Notes: generated by a model not told the origin, from the sequence alone. Numbered from the stretch's first letter, positions 55,884-64,000 are shown. The stretch is DNA of 64,000 bases from Haloferax marinisediminis (GCF_009674585.1 NZ_WKJP01000001.1:1922001-1986000), one strand, 5' to 3'. Translations and numbers: made by a program.

Positions 55884-56717
55884 TTACGGATAGAGGCCGT
55901 CACCGCGGAACCCTTCGAAGAAGCGCTTGACGATTCCGTTGAGTTTTCTCGGCTCGCTCGTCGCGAGGTTGTGACCAACGCCTGTGAACAGTGCGAGCGT
56001 CGAATCGTCGATTCCGTCTTTTAGCTCGCGGATTCGAGGTTCGGGGAACAGTCGGTCTGCGCTGCCCGCCGCGACGAGGGTCGGTGCGGTGATGCTGTCG
56101 AGAACCTCCCGGGAGTCGTGTTCGAGACTGGCGGTACAGGAGAGGACCACGTCGGCAGGAACCTCCGGACGGAAGTCGGCGAATCGACCGGCGAATTCGA
56201 TGAGCGGTGGGGCGATGGTCTTCTCGTAGCCATCTGCTGCTTCCCGCTCGGTGTCTGCGAGAACGTCGCTCCACTTGCCTTTTCCTGCCCAGTTCCGCCA
56301 TCGCTTCACCGCTTCTTCGCCGTGGCCACCGAGACGAGTCCCGGCCGAGACGATGGCGACAGACCCGACGTAGTCGGGGTAGTCTGCGGCGAGATACTGG
56401 GCGACGAGGCCACCCATCGAGACGCCGATAACGTCTGCGGGCCACAGGTCTTCTTCGTCGATGATGGTCGCGTATGCGGCCGCCATATCCCGAGTCGACG
56501 ACCCGACAGGGAGGTGTTTGCGCCGGCCGACGACCCAGACGTCACGGTCGGAGAACTCACGGAAGAGACCGGTGAGCGCCATCGCTGTGCTTCGGTTCGG
56601 TTCGCCACGCTGGAAGGCGTCGGAGAGGCCGGGGAGGACGAGCAGTGGGTCGCCGTCGACGTCACCAAAGCGGTAGTAGGGACGCCGGCCGTCGAGCATG
56701 CCGTAGTCGAGGTCCAT
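55884..56717 (-). CDS. Alpha/beta hydrolase
   Basis: A 277-residue alpha/beta hydrolase. It starts MDLDYGMLDGRRPYYRFGDV with the oxyanion loop LLVLPGLSDAFQRGEPNRST (about 25-44), nucleophile elbow ADVIGVSMGGLVAQYLAADY (about 94-113, Ser101), acid in APTLVAAGSADRLFPEPRIR and the catalytic His in LFTGVGHNLATSEPRKL (about 247-263). ATG 56717 is chosen over 56744. The substrate is unknown. It is convergent with top6A and precedes an MBL-fold gene in the same direction. Confidence 0.82.
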   Translation of the reverse strand: MDLDYGMLDGRRPYYRFGDVDGDPLLVLPGLSDAFQRGEPNRSTAMALTGLFREFSDRDVWVVGRRKHLPVGSSTRDMAAAYATIIDEEDLWPADVIGVSMGGLVAQYLAADYPDYVGSVAIVSAGTRLGGHGEEAVKRWRNWAGKGKWSDVLADTEREAADGYEKTIAPPLIEFAGRFADFRPEVPADVVLSCTASLEHDSREVLDSITAPTLVAAGSADRLFPEPRIRELKDGIDDSTLALFTGVGHNLATSEPRKLNGIVKRFFEGFRGDGLYP

Positions 56718-56807
56718 GCTTCGATAGACGGCGCGATGTGGCAAAACCGTTCTGTCCAGTTACACCTTCGAGCGCAGAGAACCGAACGACGGTGCTGCCG
56801 AGCGGTG

Positions 56808-57518
56808 CTAGACCTGTTCGGGGTCGTCGAGGACGACCGGAATCCCACGTTTTGCCACGTCAACGACGAACGCTTCTTCGTCTGCTTCGAGGAGTGGAAT
56901 CGTATCGTAGTGGATGGGCAACACGAGGTCGGGGTCCAGCGTCTCCGCGAGGTCGGCGGCCTCGTGGCGGTCCATCACGACCGTCCCGCCGATGTTCGCG
57001 AGGAATAGCGAGACTTCGAGATGCTCGAAGCCCTCCAGCACGTCGGAGTCGCCCGGCCAGAAGACGGTCCGGTCGCCGATAGAGATGTGGAACGCACAGC
57101 CCAGTCCGCGCGGGTGGTGTGGTTCGCCGTTCTCCTTGACGTGCGGGCCGTCCGGGTCGTTGAACGCCGGGAGTGTCCACACGTCGACGCCGCCGACGGT
57201 GAGGTAGTCTTCGTCGCTGACGCGAATCGTCTCGTACGGAAGTTCTTCGACTGGCGTCACGTCGCGGTCGATGTTTGCGGCGTCGACGCCCTCGAATGCC
57301 ACGACGGTCGCATCACTGTCGGCGACCTGTTCGATGGCATCCGAGTCGTAGTGGTGGTCGTGCGTGACGAGAATCAGGTCGCCGTCGCGGGCGTAGTAGT
57401 CGTCGAGGACGCCGTAGCGTCCGGGGTCGAAGTAGACGACGAAGCCATCTTGGGACTCGATTCGGACCGTGGCGTAGCCAAGCCACGAGACGGAGAGGCC
57501 GTCGTGTTTGATGCTCAT
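56808..57518 (-). CDS. MBL-fold metal-dependent hydrolase (UlaG-like)
   Basis: A 236-residue metallo-beta-lactamase fold protein. The metal-binding motif is LILVTHDHHYDSDAIEQVAD (about 48-67), H-x-H-x-D type, with later ligands at VFWPGDSDVLEGFEHLEVSL (about 152-171, Asp) and DLVLPIHYDTIPLLE (His, about 199-213). The VSWLGYATVRIES start is that of the UlaG-like hydrolase group, which includes lactonases and phosphodiesterases. The substrate is not evident. It lies in one direction with the alpha/beta hydrolase and the DNA ligase; gaps of 90 and 83 bp suggest independent or loosely linked expression. Confidence 0.82.
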   Translation of the reverse strand: MSIKHDGLSVSWLGYATVRIESQDGFVVYFDPGRYGVLDDYYARDGDLILVTHDHHYDSDAIEQVADSDATVVAFEGVDAANIDRDVTPVEELPYETIRVSDEDYLTVGGVDVWTLPAFNDPDGPHVKENGEPHHPRGLGCAFHISIGDRTVFWPGDSDVLEGFEHLEVSLFLANIGGTVVMDRHEAADLAETLDPDLVLPIHYDTIPLLEADEEAFVVDVAKRGIPVVLDDPEQV

Positions 57519-57601
57519 AGGCGTGAGGTGGGCCTGCCGGATGAAAAACGCGACTACTGCGACACGAGCGAGACGTCCGAATCGACTGCGAGTGTCGCAG
57601 A

Positions 57602-59362
57602 CTACTGCGATTCCGCTAGTCGCTCGACGCGTTCGAGCGTGTCTGCTGTCTCTGCAGTCTTGTCTTCCCGAACGGTGACGAATCGTGGGAACCGGAGCGC
57701 GTACCCCGACGAGTACGTCGGTGACTGCTGAATCTCCTCGTAGCCGACTTCGAAGACGACCGACGGGCGGATATCGACATCTTTGCCGGACTCCTGTTCG
57801 ATTTCGGGTTCGAGGAGGTCGGTGAGTTCGACGAGTTGCTCGTCGGTGATTCCTGTCGCAACCTTTCCGATGGTCTCGAATCCGTCACCATCGCCCGTCT
57901 CGCTGTCGACGCGGGCCGAAAGCAGGAACGTTCCGAGGAACTTGGCTCGGCGGCCTTCGCCCCACTCGGCGCCGGTGACGACGAGGTCCAGCGTCTCCAC
58001 GTCGGGTTTCCGTTTCAGCCAGTTCTTCCCGCGGTCACCCGGCGAGTACGGAGCGTCGGGATTCTTCAGCATGATTCCCTCGTGGCCAGTGTCGAGTGCC
58101 TCGGTCTCGTAGGCGGCGATTTCGTCGGCGTCCTCCGAGAGAAGCAGGTCGGAGACGGCGTCCGACTCCGGTCCGAGAACCGTCGCCAGTCGGTCGTGTC
58201 GAGTCGTCAGTGGTTCGGTCAACAGGTCGTCGCCGGCTGCGTGGAGGCAGTCGAACGCCCGGAGTTCGACGCGGACCTCCTCGCGCATCCGCCCGACGTC
58301 GTGTTTGCGGCGGAACCGGCGGAGAATCTCCTGAAACGGAAGTGGTTCGCCGTCGTCGTCCATCGCGACGACCTCGCCATCGAGGATGACCGGGTCGTCG
58401 ACGGTCTCTTCGACGAACTCGACGACTTCGGGGAGCGGGTCCGTCACGTCCTCCATGTTCCGCGAGAACAACGACACGTTGCCGGATTCGTCGTGATGGA
58501 CCTGCACGCGAGCGCCGTCGAACTTGGTCTCGACGGCAACAGCGTCCCACTCTTCGAGTGCATCTGCCGCCGTGCCGGCCTGCGCGAGCATCGCCTGAAC
58601 CGGTCGACCGACTTCGAGGCGTACCTCGTCGAGGCCTGCTTCGCCCTCGTTGCGCGTAATCTCTGCGACCATGCCGTAGTCGTTCGAGACTTGCAGGGCC
58701 CGCGCGACGCTCGCGATGGCGCCGTCGCGTCGTTCACGGGCGGCCGCCTCCGTCTCTGAATCAGTGTCGTCGTCGCGGATTGCGACCGCGTCTTCGGGCG
58801 CGACGAGGAACGCTTCGGCGATCGCGTCGCGGACGCTCCCTTCACCGACGCCGATTCGCATCTCCGAGAGGACGAGTCGTGCGAGGAAGCGCGCTTCGTC
58901 CGGTTCGGTTCGGTTGAACAGGCCGTAGAGTGTCTTGAGCTTCGTATCTTCACTCCCAGACCCCGAGGCAGCGGCGAGCGCACGAAGCTCGGAATCGAGC
59001 TCGGCGACAGTGAGAGTGTCCTGCCCACCGCCTCCGAACGCAGCGAGGCCGCGTTGGCCACCGAAATCGTAACTCGCGGCGACGGCACCAATCTCGCCGA
59101 GGTCCGCGAGTCGGTCTTCGACGTCGTCCGCAGAGACGTTCGGTCCCGCAGCGCGGGCAATCGCCTCGTGGCAGAGGCGGGGGCCGATATCGAGCGTCGT
59201 CGAGTCCCACGCCGGGAAGACGCGTCCTTGCACGAATCGGGCGACCGTCGAGAGGTCGTCACCCGAGTCGCGAAACAGGTCGGAGAGGAGCGAGACGACG
59301 GCGAGGTCCGCGCTCTCTGTCTCGATTTCGGCGGCGCGGGTTGCGAACTCGGCGAACTGCAT
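57602..59362 (-). CDS. ligA: ATP-dependent DNA ligase
   Basis: A 586-residue archaeal/eukaryotic type DNA ligase. The N-terminal DNA-binding domain (1-235) includes FAEFATRAAEIE and RMGVG-like EMRIGVGEGSVRDAIAEAFL. The adenylation motif I is ETKFDGARVQVH with Lys280, followed by motif III (SRNMEDVTDPLP), motif IV (ILDGEVVAMDDDGEPLPFQE), HEGIMLKNPDAPYSPGDRGK (motif V region) and the C-terminal OB fold. It seals nicks in replication and repair using ATP. In Haloferax a second, NAD-dependent LigN exists elsewhere; this is LigA. It is divergent from the GCS2-like gene with 118 bp between starts. Confidence 0.95.
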   Translation of the reverse strand: MQFAEFATRAAEIETESADLAVVSLLSDLFRDSGDDLSTVARFVQGRVFPAWDSTTLDIGPRLCHEAIARAAGPNVSADDVEDRLADLGEIGAVAASYDFGGQRGLAAFGGGGQDTLTVAELDSELRALAAASGSGSEDTKLKTLYGLFNRTEPDEARFLARLVLSEMRIGVGEGSVRDAIAEAFLVAPEDAVAIRDDDTDSETEAAARERRDGAIASVARALQVSNDYGMVAEITRNEGEAGLDEVRLEVGRPVQAMLAQAGTAADALEEWDAVAVETKFDGARVQVHHDESGNVSLFSRNMEDVTDPLPEVVEFVEETVDDPVILDGEVVAMDDDGEPLPFQEILRRFRRKHDVGRMREEVRVELRAFDCLHAAGDDLLTEPLTTRHDRLATVLGPESDAVSDLLLSEDADEIAAYETEALDTGHEGIMLKNPDAPYSPGDRGKNWLKRKPDVETLDLVVTGAEWGEGRRAKFLGTFLLSARVDSETGDGDGFETIGKVATGITDEQLVELTDLLEPEIEQESGKDVDIRPSVVFEVGYEEIQQSPTYSSGYALRFPRFVTVREDKTAETADTLERVERLAESQ

Positions 59363-59480
59363 CGACCGTGACTATCCCCTCCCGGGGCAAAAGCACCTCG
59401 ACAGTCGTCGGTGATGTGATTCGCTGTCGAACGCAGTCGGTGCCGGGACGTTCAAGGGTCTCGACGTACGAACGCCCGGT

Positions 59481-61010
59481 ATGAGCGACGACCTCGCAGA
59501 GCGCGTCGAAGACGTGCTCGCGGTCGACGCGGCCGAATTCGAAGCGCAGGCGAAAGCCGACGGCGAAGTGCTCAAGCGCGAACTGCGCGAGGGCACCTTC
59601 GACAACCATCAGTCCATCGTCGGACTGGAGTACGAGTTCTACGCCGTCTCTGACGGCCGATGGTCCGCAAGTGAAGATGACGTGCACGCACTGATGCGGG
59701 TGCCACGCCGACTACTCGGCCTCATGGGCTTCGAGAAGGAACTGGGTCTACACAACGCCGAGATGACGACGAGTCCGCAACCGCTCAATCCGCACGGGCT
59801 TCGCGCGCAGGAGTCCGAGGTTCGCGCTCGACTCGACGCCGCCCTCGATTGCGCCGCCGCCGAGGGAATGCGCCTCGTCTCCGACGGGATGTGGAGTATC
59901 CCACCCGCGGGTGAGACCGCTCGCGAGTACCTCACGGATTCTGTCACCGACGGCGGTGTCCGCCTCGCGACGAACATGAGCAACTCGGACCGCTACCACG
60001 CGATGGCCAACGGACCGACTGCTCCCGATTCGTTCTCCTTAGAGGCGCCGCACGTCTCGCTCGAATCGGATACGGTGATGCCCGAGGCACTCATCACGTC
60101 CATCCAACCGCACTATCAGGTCCCCCACGCGGCCGACCTCCCGCACTTCTTCAACTACGCGCTCCGCGTCGCCGGACCGCTCCTCGCGCTCGGGGTCAAC
60201 TCGCCGTTCTTCCCGGCCGACCTCTACGACGACGATGCGACAGCCGAGGAGATTCTCGCCGACGGATGGGACGAACACCGTATCGCCGTCTTCGAGTCGG
60301 TCCTCAACTCCGGCGACCACGAGAAGGTCACGTTCCCGGGAGACCTCGATACCGTCGAAGACGCCGTCGACCGTGTCGTCGCCGACTCGACGATGGTCCC
60401 CATGTCCGTCGCGCGTGGGGACCGCTTCGACGACGAGTTCGCCACGCTCCGCCGGAAACACGGGACCTACTGGCGGTGGGTCCGTCCGGTGTTCGACGGC
60501 GCAACTCGGTCGTCGGCGAACGCGCGCATCGAGTTCCGACCAATCGCTGGCCAACCGACCGTCCGCGACTCCGTCGCCTTCCAAGCCGCGTTCGCGGGCC
60601 TGATGGAGCGTCTCCCACGGCAGGACCACCCCGTCATCGACCTCGACTGGGACGTGGCGAACGAGAACTTCTACACGGCGATGCGCGAGGGCCCGCACGG
60701 CGACCTCCAGTGGATAGACATCGATGGCAACGAGGTTGCAGGCGCGGAACTTTACGAAGACCTGCTCGTACACGCGCGCGACGGCCTTCGACTGGCCGGG
60801 TGTACGGAAGAAGAGGCGAACTACTACCTCGAACCCCTGCGGAAGCGCGTCGAGACGGGCGTCACTCCCGCCGACTGGAAACGCGAACGGGTGCGCGAAC
60901 ACCTCGACAGTGGTGCCGACTTCGAGGCCGCGCTCCGCGAGATGCAGCGTGAGTATGTCGAAAAACAGTCAGATACGCTCCTCGAGGGTGCCTTCGCGGA
61001 CTGGTTCTGA
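59481..61010 (+). CDS. GCS2-family carboxylate-amine ligase (glutamate-cysteine ligase-like)
   Basis: A 509-residue ATP-dependent carboxylate-amine ligase of the GCS2 family. It shows QSIVGLEYEFYAVSDGRW (about 43-60), LHNAEMTTSPQPLNPHGLRA (about 91-110), PHYQVPHAADLPHFFNYALR (about 208-227) with LLALGVNSPFFP, and the arginine motif NARIEFRPIAGQPTVRD (about 349-365). The E-x-E metal residues of the family are visible. Haloferax makes gamma-glutamylcysteine as its main thiol with a GshA of this family, but I recall gshA at another locus, so this may be a paralogue with a different amine. It is divergent from ligA. Confidence 0.78.
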   Translation: MSDDLAERVEDVLAVDAAEFEAQAKADGEVLKRELREGTFDNHQSIVGLEYEFYAVSDGRWSASEDDVHALMRVPRRLLGLMGFEKELGLHNAEMTTSPQPLNPHGLRAQESEVRARLDAALDCAAAEGMRLVSDGMWSIPPAGETAREYLTDSVTDGGVRLATNMSNSDRYHAMANGPTAPDSFSLEAPHVSLESDTVMPEALITSIQPHYQVPHAADLPHFFNYALRVAGPLLALGVNSPFFPADLYDDDATAEEILADGWDEHRIAVFESVLNSGDHEKVTFPGDLDTVEDAVDRVVADSTMVPMSVARGDRFDDEFATLRRKHGTYWRWVRPVFDGATRSSANARIEFRPIAGQPTVRDSVAFQAAFAGLMERLPRQDHPVIDLDWDVANENFYTAMREGPHGDLQWIDIDGNEVAGAELYEDLLVHARDGLRLAGCTEEEANYYLEPLRKRVETGVTPADWKRERVREHLDSGADFEAALREMQREYVEKQSDTLLEGAFADWF

Positions 61011-61045
61011 GACGGCGGAGAGACGAACTCCGCCCACCGGTTCGG

Positions 61046-61198
61046 TTACGTGGTGGGTACGAAGTACGCGTCGTCGTCCATCGTGTGCGTGATTTCTTCG
61101 AGTCTCCCGCCGTCGCAGGTGTCGCACTCTCTCTGGGCCTCGGGGAGTGCGTAGACGGTGTCACACCGGACACAGGCGAAGAATCTCAATCCGAGCAC
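61046..61198 (-). CDS. Small zinc-ribbon protein
   Basis: A short gene of 50 residues beginning at GTG 61198 (or TTG 61189). It reads LGLRFFACVRCDTVYALPEA, then QRECDTCDGGRLEEITHTMD, ending DDAYFVPTT, with two C-x-x-C pairs at 9-12 and 25-28 that make a zinc ribbon. Haloarchaea have many such small zinc-finger proteins of CPxCG-related type, some affecting stress and swarming. It is 94 bp downstream of psmB on the same strand, so it could be expressed with it. The start choice is uncertain because no ATG fits. Confidence 0.68.
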   Translation of the reverse strand: MLGLRFFACVRCDTVYALPEAQRECDTCDGGRLEEITHTMDDDAYFVPTT

Positions 61199-61292
61199 GA
61201 GCGGGGTTCGTGGTCGGTGGAGATAAACTGGACACTGAGCGAGTCCTGCGGGTACGAACGTCGTCGAAAGCGGAGAGAAAGCGAGAGGTGCC

Positions 61293-62024
61293 TTATTCGA
61301 GGCCTTCGAAGTTCTGGTGGCGCTGGATGTCGACGCCGTCTTCGGTGACGACGGCGAGGTTGATGCCGTTACCCGACGCGAGGTCACGCTCGACTGCCGC
61401 GCGGATGGCGTTCGTCGCAACCTGCTTCGCTTCGTCGACGGTCAGGTCGTCTTTGTACTCTCGTTCGAGGACACCGAGGGCGTACTGACTGCCGGAGCCA
61501 GTGACGGTGTACTCTTCTTCGAGGACGGACCCTGCGGGGTCGATGCTGTAGATGTGGCCGCCTTCTTCGTCGACGCCGCCGAGGATGGGCTGGACGATGT
61601 AGAAGCCACCGGAGCGCAGGAAGTTGCCGACGAGCGTCGACAGCGCCTTCATGCTCATGTCTTCGCCGCGACGGGCCTCGTAGAGGCGGACTTCCGCGCG
61701 GAGCGAACTAATGAGCGACTGGGCGGCCGAGACGGACCCAGCGATGGTCAGTGCACCCGTCGGGTGAATCTCTTCGACCTTCTGGACGTCCTTCGACGAG
61801 ACCATGTAGCCCATGCTCGCGCGCATGTCGGTCGCGAGGACGACGCCCTCGTCCGTTTTGATGCCGACGGTCGTCGTTCCAGTCTTCGTCTCTTTGTCAC
61901 CGAGTGATTCGGCTCGACGCTCGGCGTGTGGGAACTCGCCGAGTTCGGGGCCGAACACGTTCGAGTGGTCGCCGTTGAGCGAATCGAGACGGCCGGAGAA
62001 CTCGTCGTGAGTCGGGGTACGCAT
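61293..62024 (-). CDS. psmB: Proteasome beta subunit precursor
   Basis: A 243-residue precursor of the 20S proteasome catalytic subunit. A 49-residue propeptide ends in ETKTG, and cleavage exposes Thr50 as nucleophile in TTTVGIKTDEGVVLATDMRA. The lysine and other catalytic residues (Lys82-like MGYMVSSKDVQKVEEI; Asp66) follow, with GSGSQYALGVLEREYKDDLT near 178. ATG 62024 (MRTPTHDEF) is chosen because TATA-like GATAAATGC at 62049-62057 lies 25-33 nt upstream. It degrades proteins in the cytoplasm with PsmA. Confidence 0.95.
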   Translation of the reverse strand: MRTPTHDEFSGRLDSLNGDHSNVFGPELGEFPHAERRAESLGDKETKTGTTTVGIKTDEGVVLATDMRASMGYMVSSKDVQKVEEIHPTGALTIAGSVSAAQSLISSLRAEVRLYEARRGEDMSMKALSTLVGNFLRSGGFYIVQPILGGVDEEGGHIYSIDPAGSVLEEEYTVTGSGSQYALGVLEREYKDDLTVDEAKQVATNAIRAAVERDLASGNGINLAVVTEDGVDIQRHQNFEGLE

Positions 62025-62048
62025 TGTCTGCGATTGCACTTCGGCGCT

Positions 62049-62057
62049 GATAAATGC
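62049..62057 (-). promoter_or_regulatory. TATA box of psmB
   Basis: GATAAATGC at 62049-62057 reads GCATTTATC on the transcribed strand, 25-33 nt before ATG 62024. It fixes this start over the in-frame ATG at 62039. Confidence 0.55.
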
Positions 62058-62161
62058 AACCCTTCACCTCGCCGTTGCCGGTGTTGCGCTGTCTGACGCC
62101 TGTCATCGGCCGCGTCGCTCTTCGGAGGACGAGATTGTCAAAATGTGGCGTGTGACCCGGG

Positions 62162-62335
62162 TTAGCGGGCCGCAGCGCGTTCGTATGCGTTACCAGTCGT
62201 CTCGACGAGACGACGAATTGGGAGGGTCACGCCCATTCGGCGGGCAGCGAGTGCAATCGGCAGCAGCGCGATTCCGGTCGCGACTGACAGCTGATAGGCG
62301 GCGAATAGGACGTATTTCGTCAAGCGGTGGATCAT
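62162..62335 (-). CDS. Small membrane-associated protein, 57 residues
   Basis: This gene is below usual length limits. ATG 62335 opens MIHRLTKYVLFAAYQLSVAT, then GIALLPIALAARRMGVTLPI, then RRLVETTGNAYERAAAR, ending at TAA 62162-62164. One long hydrophobic helix (about 8-31) is followed by a basic amphipathic part, as in small membrane-anchored proteins. ATTATAAAG at 62373-62381 reads CTTTATAAT on the transcribed strand, about 42 nt from ATG, leaving a leader of about 15 nt. It precedes psmB on the same strand with 137 bp between. Function unknown. Confidence 0.65.
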   Translation of the reverse strand: MIHRLTKYVLFAAYQLSVATGIALLPIALAARRMGVTLPIRRLVETTGNAYERAAAR

Positions 62336-62673
62336 TACCGTGTGTCCTCAGTTGGGGCTCGGGCGACCCCTGATTATAAAGCTTCTCACCTCGGCGAAAA
62401 GCCACCTCGCCGCTGTCTTGCGATTCAAGTACACTTGTACATTCTCCAACACGAGCGACTATTCCAGGTGGGTAGTGCGTGGCCAGTCTGGTGCATTCTC
62501 ATAACTTATGGAGATAATATCGGTTGCATGCGCAGTAGGTGCGCGCTCGCGTCGGATTTTGAGAGTTTCGTCGGCAGGTGACTTCTACGTGAGAATTTCA
62601 CACGGGTGGAACTCTCTCTCACCCGTCCGCGCGAACCACAAGACACGAAACCCCACGGGCGCGTAACGAATGT
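62336..62673. other. Intergenic region with divergent promoters and hairpins
   Basis: This 338-bp stretch holds the TATA box of the small membrane gene (62373-62381), a palindrome GTACA/TGTAC near 62431-62442, and a perfect 7-bp hairpin ACGGGTG at 62602-62608 with CACCCGT at 62620-62626, 48 nt before the UPF0212 start. No further gene is evident on either strand. The hairpin could be a leader element of the UPF0212 gene. Confidence 0.45.
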
Positions 62674-63033
62674 ATGAGCAACTATCTCGTCGCGATGGAG
62701 GCGGCCTGGTTAGTTCGGGACGTCGAAGACATCGACGACGCCATTGGTGTCGCCGTCAGCGAGGCCGGAAAGCGCCTCAACGAAAAAGACAAAGAGTACG
62801 TCGAAGTCGAAGTCGGTGCGACGCCGTGTCCGGCCTGTGGCGAACCGTTCGACTCCGCGTTCATCGCGGCAAACACCGCACTCGTCGGTCTCCTCCTCGA
62901 GATCAAGATCTTCAACGCGGACGGCGAGAAACACGCCTCGCGAATCGCGAAGAGCGAAGTCGGTGGCGCACTCCGTGACGTTCCCCTCGACGTCATCGAC
63001 ATCATGGAGTTCGAGTCCGACGAAGACGCCTGA
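62674..63033 (+). CDS. UPF0212 / DUF555 family protein
   Basis: A 119-residue conserved archaeal protein. The family start MSNYLVAMEAAWLVRDVEDI is followed by DDAIGVAVSEAGKRLN, the C-x-x-C in TPCPACGEPFDSAFIAANTA (about 50-69) and ALVGLLLEIKIFNADGEKHA (about 69-88). Two cysteines can bind metal. The biochemical role is unknown in the literature I know. It is 42 bp ahead of the HTH-CBS gene on the same strand, likely co-transcribed. Confidence 0.88.
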   Translation: MSNYLVAMEAAWLVRDVEDIDDAIGVAVSEAGKRLNEKDKEYVEVEVGATPCPACGEPFDSAFIAANTALVGLLLEIKIFNADGEKHASRIAKSEVGGALRDVPLDVIDIMEFESDEDA

Positions 63034-63075
63034 GCGACCAGAACCTTTTTTCATAACCGTGGGTTATCCCTCGGC

Positions 63076-63615
63076 ATGGAACTCCCCACGCCGCAGGACC
63101 TACGGGAACGCCGCAAGTCACTGGAGTTGACCCAGAGTAAACTCGCCGATATGGCGGGTGTCTCGCAACCCCTCATCGCCCGTATCGAGGGCGGTGACGT
63201 CGACCCACGGCTTTCGACGCTCCGTCGAATCGTCGAAGCACTCGACGAAGCGGAGGGTCGCATCGTCCGCGCAGAAGACATCATGAACACGAAGGTTCGG
63301 AGCGTCGCGCCCGACAACTCCGTCCTCGAAGCACGCGACATGATGCTCGACGCCGGATTCTCGCAGCTGCCGGTCATCGAAAACGGCCGTCCGCTCGGCA
63401 TCATCTCCAACGCGGACATTCGCCACGTCCAAGAAGACAACGTCGCAGAGCGCCCGGTCAACGAGGTCATGTCCGAGAGCATCACGACGGTCGAACCTGA
63501 GACGACGCTCGACGAAGTCGGTGTCTACCTCGACCACAACTCTGCGATTCTCGTCGTCGAGGGTGGCGAGACGGTCGGAATCATCACTGAAGCAGACATC
63601 GCCGCGCATATCTAA
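63076..63615 (+). CDS. HTH (XRE-type) regulator with two CBS domains
   Basis: A 179-residue protein. An N-terminal Cro/C1-type helix-turn-helix (about 5-60, DLRERRKSLELTQSKLADMA and GVSQPLIARIEGGDVDPRLS) is followed by a pair of CBS domains (about 67-120 and 125-179, MNTKVRSVAPDNSVLEARDM and VNEVMSESITTVEPETTLDE). CBS pairs bind adenosine nucleotides such as AMP or ATP, so the protein likely senses energy or ligand state and controls DNA binding. Its start is 42 bp after the UPF0212 gene. Targets are unknown. Confidence 0.9.
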   Translation: MELPTPQDLRERRKSLELTQSKLADMAGVSQPLIARIEGGDVDPRLSTLRRIVEALDEAEGRIVRAEDIMNTKVRSVAPDNSVLEARDMMLDAGFSQLPVIENGRPLGIISNADIRHVQEDNVAERPVNEVMSESITTVEPETTLDEVGVYLDHNSAILVVEGGETVGIITEADIAAHI

Positions 63616-63669
63616 CGTCGGCAGACGCGCTACTGGGGTGCTACTGACGGCAGACGCGCTGCCGGTGCG

Positions 63670-64000
63670 CTATCGACGACGGACGACGAGGGGAGTCGCT
63701 CCGTCCGGTTGGGTCGTCATCTCGGGTGTGATTCCGAGCGGTTCGTCTGTCCCCCACTCGAGTTCGAACTCGCGGAGGACCGTCGCGAGGACGAGTTTTG
63801 CCTCGGTGAGGGCGAACGCCCGGCCGAGACAACTCCGTGGACCGGCACCGAAGGGCAGATACGCGTACTTCGGTCGGTCACTGGCTTCGGTCCATCGCTC
63901 GGGACGGAACTCGAGTGGGTCGTCGTACCAGCGTTCGTCGCGGTGGAGACGGAGGACAGAGAGTTGCACGTCGGTCCCTGCAGGAATAGTACATTCACCG
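63670..64000 (-). CDS. Cytochrome P450, C-terminal part, 5' end beyond window
   Basis: The frame is open up to the right edge and ends at TAG (63670-63672), so only about 109 C-terminal residues are visible. It begins GECTIPAGTDVQLSVLRLHR and DERWYDDPLEFRPERW, the ERR-type region, then the haem-binding loop PFGAGPRSCLGRAFALTEAK with the thiolate Cys. The end is LEWGTDEPLGITPEMTTQPD. It is a haem monooxygenase, usually oxidising hydrophobic substrates with a ferredoxin or similar electron donor. The substrate is unknown. The codon use and acidity are normal for the genome. Confidence 0.93.
   Translation of the reverse strand, partial: GECTIPAGTDVQLSVLRLHRDERWYDDPLEFRPERWTEASDRPKYAYLPFGAGPRSCLGRAFALTEAKLVLATVLREFELEWGTDEPLGITPEMTTQPDGATPLVVRRR

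Overview
The window comes from a haloarchaeon, most likely Haloferax or a close relative in the Haloferacaceae. The evidence is GC-rich coding DNA with strong GC/GA codon bias, very acidic proteins, Tat-type lipoproteins with an RRRFL motif and a lipobox cysteine, leaderless genes with a TTTAWA-like box about 25-30 nt before the start codon, bacterial-type gyrase beside archaeal topoisomerase VI, and a proteasome beta subunit with a 49-residue propeptide. From memory, the order psmB / ligA / top6A-top6B / gyrB-gyrA / arginase / NDH-2 / acs / dnaJ-dnaK-grpE / NSUN methyltransferase / bactofilin matches one block of the Haloferax volcanii chromosome. That recollection was not checked by alignment.

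Layout. 1-1.5 kb: the end of a coiled-coil gene and an orphan HisG-like protein. 1.6-5.8 kb: the only accessory-looking part, with a secreted beta-helix protein, an operon of a DUF5805-like DNA-binding protein and a tyrosine recombinase, a nested palindrome at its promoter, and about 1.3 kb of AT-rich DNA without convincing genes. 5.8-13.3 kb: SRAP (HMCES/YedK) protein, RNase H-like exonuclease, GT2 glycosyltransferase, DUF3179 lipoprotein, a bactofilin (halofilin-like), DUF4349 lipoprotein and a YchF-type GTPase. 13.7-20.7 kb: amidase, CapA-like phosphoesterase, small membrane protein, an Lrp-RAM-TrkA_C regulator convergent with an NhaC antiporter, and an aminotransferase. 20.9-23.6 kb: a three-gene ABC importer. 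23.7-27.3 kb: XPB helicase and its Bax1 nuclease partner, with an antisense lipoprotein between them. 27.3-36.5 kb: an NSUN-type RNA methyltransferase with a split PUA-like partner, PAC2 protein, the grpE / hydrolase / dnaK / dnaJ chaperone block, cupin, a shortened AMP-binding-like protein and a GNAT protein. 36.5-47.6 kb: acetyl-CoA synthetase, GNAT, two membrane proteins, a cdd / metzincin lipoprotein / udp cluster, NDH-2, a winged-helix regulator, a sugar epimerase, arginase, NUDIX and a membrane protein. 47.6-55.8 kb: gyrA-gyrB head to head with top6B-top6A. 55.9-62.3 kb: hydrolase, MBL protein, DNA ligase, GCS2-like ligase, zinc ribbon, psmB and a small membrane protein. 62.7-64 kb: UPF0212 protein, HTH-CBS regulator and the end of a P450 gene.

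How they work together. DNA topology and repair (gyrase, topoisomerase VI, LigA, XPB-Bax1, SRAP) and protein quality control (GrpE-DnaK-DnaJ, proteasome beta) dominate. I saw no rRNA, tRNA, CRISPR array or intact insertion sequence. The least explained items are the recombinase locus with its palindromes, the repeated insertion inside Top6B, the secreted protease between two pyrimidine-salvage genes, the XPB / antisense lipoprotein / Bax1 arrangement, and several small genes below usual length cut-offs (9783-9908, 23656-23805, 61046-61198, 62162-62335).
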